The notes below the pieces were generated by a model that saw only the letters and a list, made by a program, of their open reading frames with translations, did no database searches and had not been told where the DNA came from. Source: an uncultured Paraglaciecola sp. (lineage in GTDB: Bacteria > Pseudomonadota > Gammaproteobacteria > Enterobacterales > Alteromonadaceae). Taken from it: a DNA stretch of 5,898 nucleotides. A program made the position numbers and the translations under genes. Where the stretch lies: positions 1 through 5,898 of the forward strand of contig CAJQKX010000019.1 of assembly GCA_905479025.1 (NCBI GenBank), written 5' to 3'. Of this stretch, positions 4,939 to 5,898 are shown piece by piece; the first letter of the stretch is position 1; every line of letters starts with the position of its first letter.

Positions 4939-5898
4939 ATGATTAATAGACGACAATTTAATCAAGGTTTAGTGGCCATGGCGTTTGGAGGCTTAGCATC
5001 ACATCTGCAGGCCTCACAGTCTCGCTTACAAACTACTGCTATGGATCAAAATGGCGCATACGGCAAACTGATATCTGATCCTAATGCGTTATTAGACTTA
5101 CCCTCTGGTTTTAGTTATGAGGTTATCTCGCGTCTGGGAGACAACATGCAGGATGACCTGAATGTGCCTGATCGTGCTGATGGTATGGGTTGTTTTTATC
5201 TTGATGATAAACGAGTGGTTTTAATCAGAAATCACGAAATCACGACCAATAAACTGATCAAAAAACATCATGGTGACAAGCAAGCTATGATGCTTGAGTT
5301 AGCCTATGACAACCTTGAGAATACTTATCCGTTGCCCGGCGGGACCAGCTCCATTGTTTACAATCTGCAATCGAAACGTGTTGAACAGCAGTTTATGTCG
5401 CTAATTGGCACGATCCGTAACTGTTCTGGTGGTGTTACACCCTGGGAAACATGGATGACCTGCGAAGAATCGGTGGATAAAGCAGACAAGATGATCAGTA
5501 AAGATCATGGTTATGTGTTTGAAGTACCTGCCAATGCCACCAAGATGGTCAATGCCATCCCTATTAAAGCGATGGGCAGATTTAACCATGAAGCAGCTTG
5601 TGTTGATCCCCGAACGGGCATTGTTTATATGACCGAAGACAGAAACGATAGCCTGATTTATCGTTATATTCCAAACCAAAAAGCTAACTTACAGTCTGGT
5701 GGTCGTTTGCAAGCATTAGTGATAACACAACAACCTAAATTCGATACACGCAACTGGCATTCAAAATCTATGCCCTTAAACCAAGAAATGGCCGTTGAAT
5801 GGATTGAGTTGGAACACCCTGAAAGCCCAAATGATGACCTGCGTTTGCGAGGTTTTAATTTAGGAGCAGCGCTGTTTGCAAGAGGCGAAGGTATGCAT
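4939..5898 (+). CDS. PhoX-family (DUF839) phosphatase, 3' end outside window
   Basis: The 320 visible codons are open to the window edge. The N-terminus, MINRRQFNQG followed by a hydrophobic stretch to about residue 25, resembles a Tat signal (RR-x-F), so the protein is probably exported folded with cofactors. PhoX-family blocks follow in order: SGFSYEV-like LPSGFSYEVIS, IRNHE (96-100), LPGGTSS, TIRNCSGG (C162), TPWETWMTCEE (E176, E177), HGYVFEVP, GRFNHEA (E218) and VYMTEDR (E233). PhoX enzymes are Fe/Ca alkaline phosphatases of the periplasm or cell surface; a cysteine in the RNC motif and conserved glutamates serve the metal centre in characterised members. With the upstream EEP-HAD fusion it probably forms a phosphate-scavenging unit. 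DUF839 also includes proteins of untested activity, so phosphatase function is likely, not proven. Confidence 0.9.
   Translation, partial: MINRRQFNQGLVAMAFGGLASHLQASQSRLQTTAMDQNGAYGKLISDPNALLDLPSGFSYEVISRLGDNMQDDLNVPDRADGMGCFYLDDKRVVLIRNHEITTNKLIKKHHGDKQAMMLELAYDNLENTYPLPGGTSSIVYNLQSKRVEQQFMSLIGTIRNCSGGVTPWETWMTCEESVDKADKMISKDHGYVFEVPANATKMVNAIPIKAMGRFNHEAACVDPRTGIVYMTEDRNDSLIYRYIPNQKANLQSGGRLQALVITQQPKFDTRNWHSKSMPLNQEMAVEWIELEHPESPNDDLRLRGFNLGAALFARGEGMH

Noticed and set aside
5401..5679. Minus-strand 92-codon frame opposite the PhoX-like gene
   Set aside because: It is antisense to the most conserved PhoX blocks (RNCSGG, TED), so it is explained as a shadow frame.

Overview
The window looks like a chromosomal segment from a marine-type gammaproteobacterium, most likely Alteromonadales (Alteromonas/Glaciecola/Paraglaciecola-like). 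This is inferred from moderate GC with AT-rich spacers, Gram-negative outer-membrane and lipoprotein genes, and the family mix (TonB receptor, ZrgA, Zur, MerC-domain proteins, PhoX). No rRNA, tRNA, CRISPR array, insertion sequence or phage gene was seen.

Positions 1-3142 form a zinc-acquisition locus. A TonB-dependent receptor with a signal peptide, a carboxypeptidase-regulatory-like domain, a plug and a His/Asp/Glu-rich segment runs leftward from 947 and leaves the window. An AT-rich divergent spacer (948-1050) holds two sequences close to the gammaproteobacterial Zur operator. Reading right from the spacer is a probable four-gene operon: a small MerC-domain membrane protein (1051-1446), a periplasmic His-rich ZrgA/DUF2796 protein (1519-2130), a Fur-family regulator whose metal ligands match Zur (2139-2630), and a second MerC-domain paralog (2717-3142). 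The simplest model is that low zinc releases Zur from the shared spacer. The receptor then imports zinc across the outer membrane, ZrgA binds it in the periplasm, and one or both MerC-like proteins may move it across or sense it at the inner membrane. That last step is inference and is the most novel part of the window. No mercury-resistance gene (merR, merT, merP, merA) is present.

Positions 3143-3280 are a spacer with two tandem perfect or near-perfect hairpins that probably end the zinc operon.

Positions 3281-5898 form a second, probably co-transcribed unit for extracytoplasmic phosphate or nucleotide scavenging. The first gene encodes a 543-residue probable lipoprotein that fuses an endonuclease/exonuclease/phosphatase (EEP) domain to an e(P4)-type HAD acid phosphatase/5'-nucleotidase domain. 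After 26 bases comes the start of a PhoX-family (DUF839) phosphatase with a Tat-like leader, cut by the right edge of the window. Both domains of the fusion keep their recognisable catalytic motifs. The arrangement suggests nucleic acid or phosphodiester cleavage followed by phosphate release, outside the cytoplasm.
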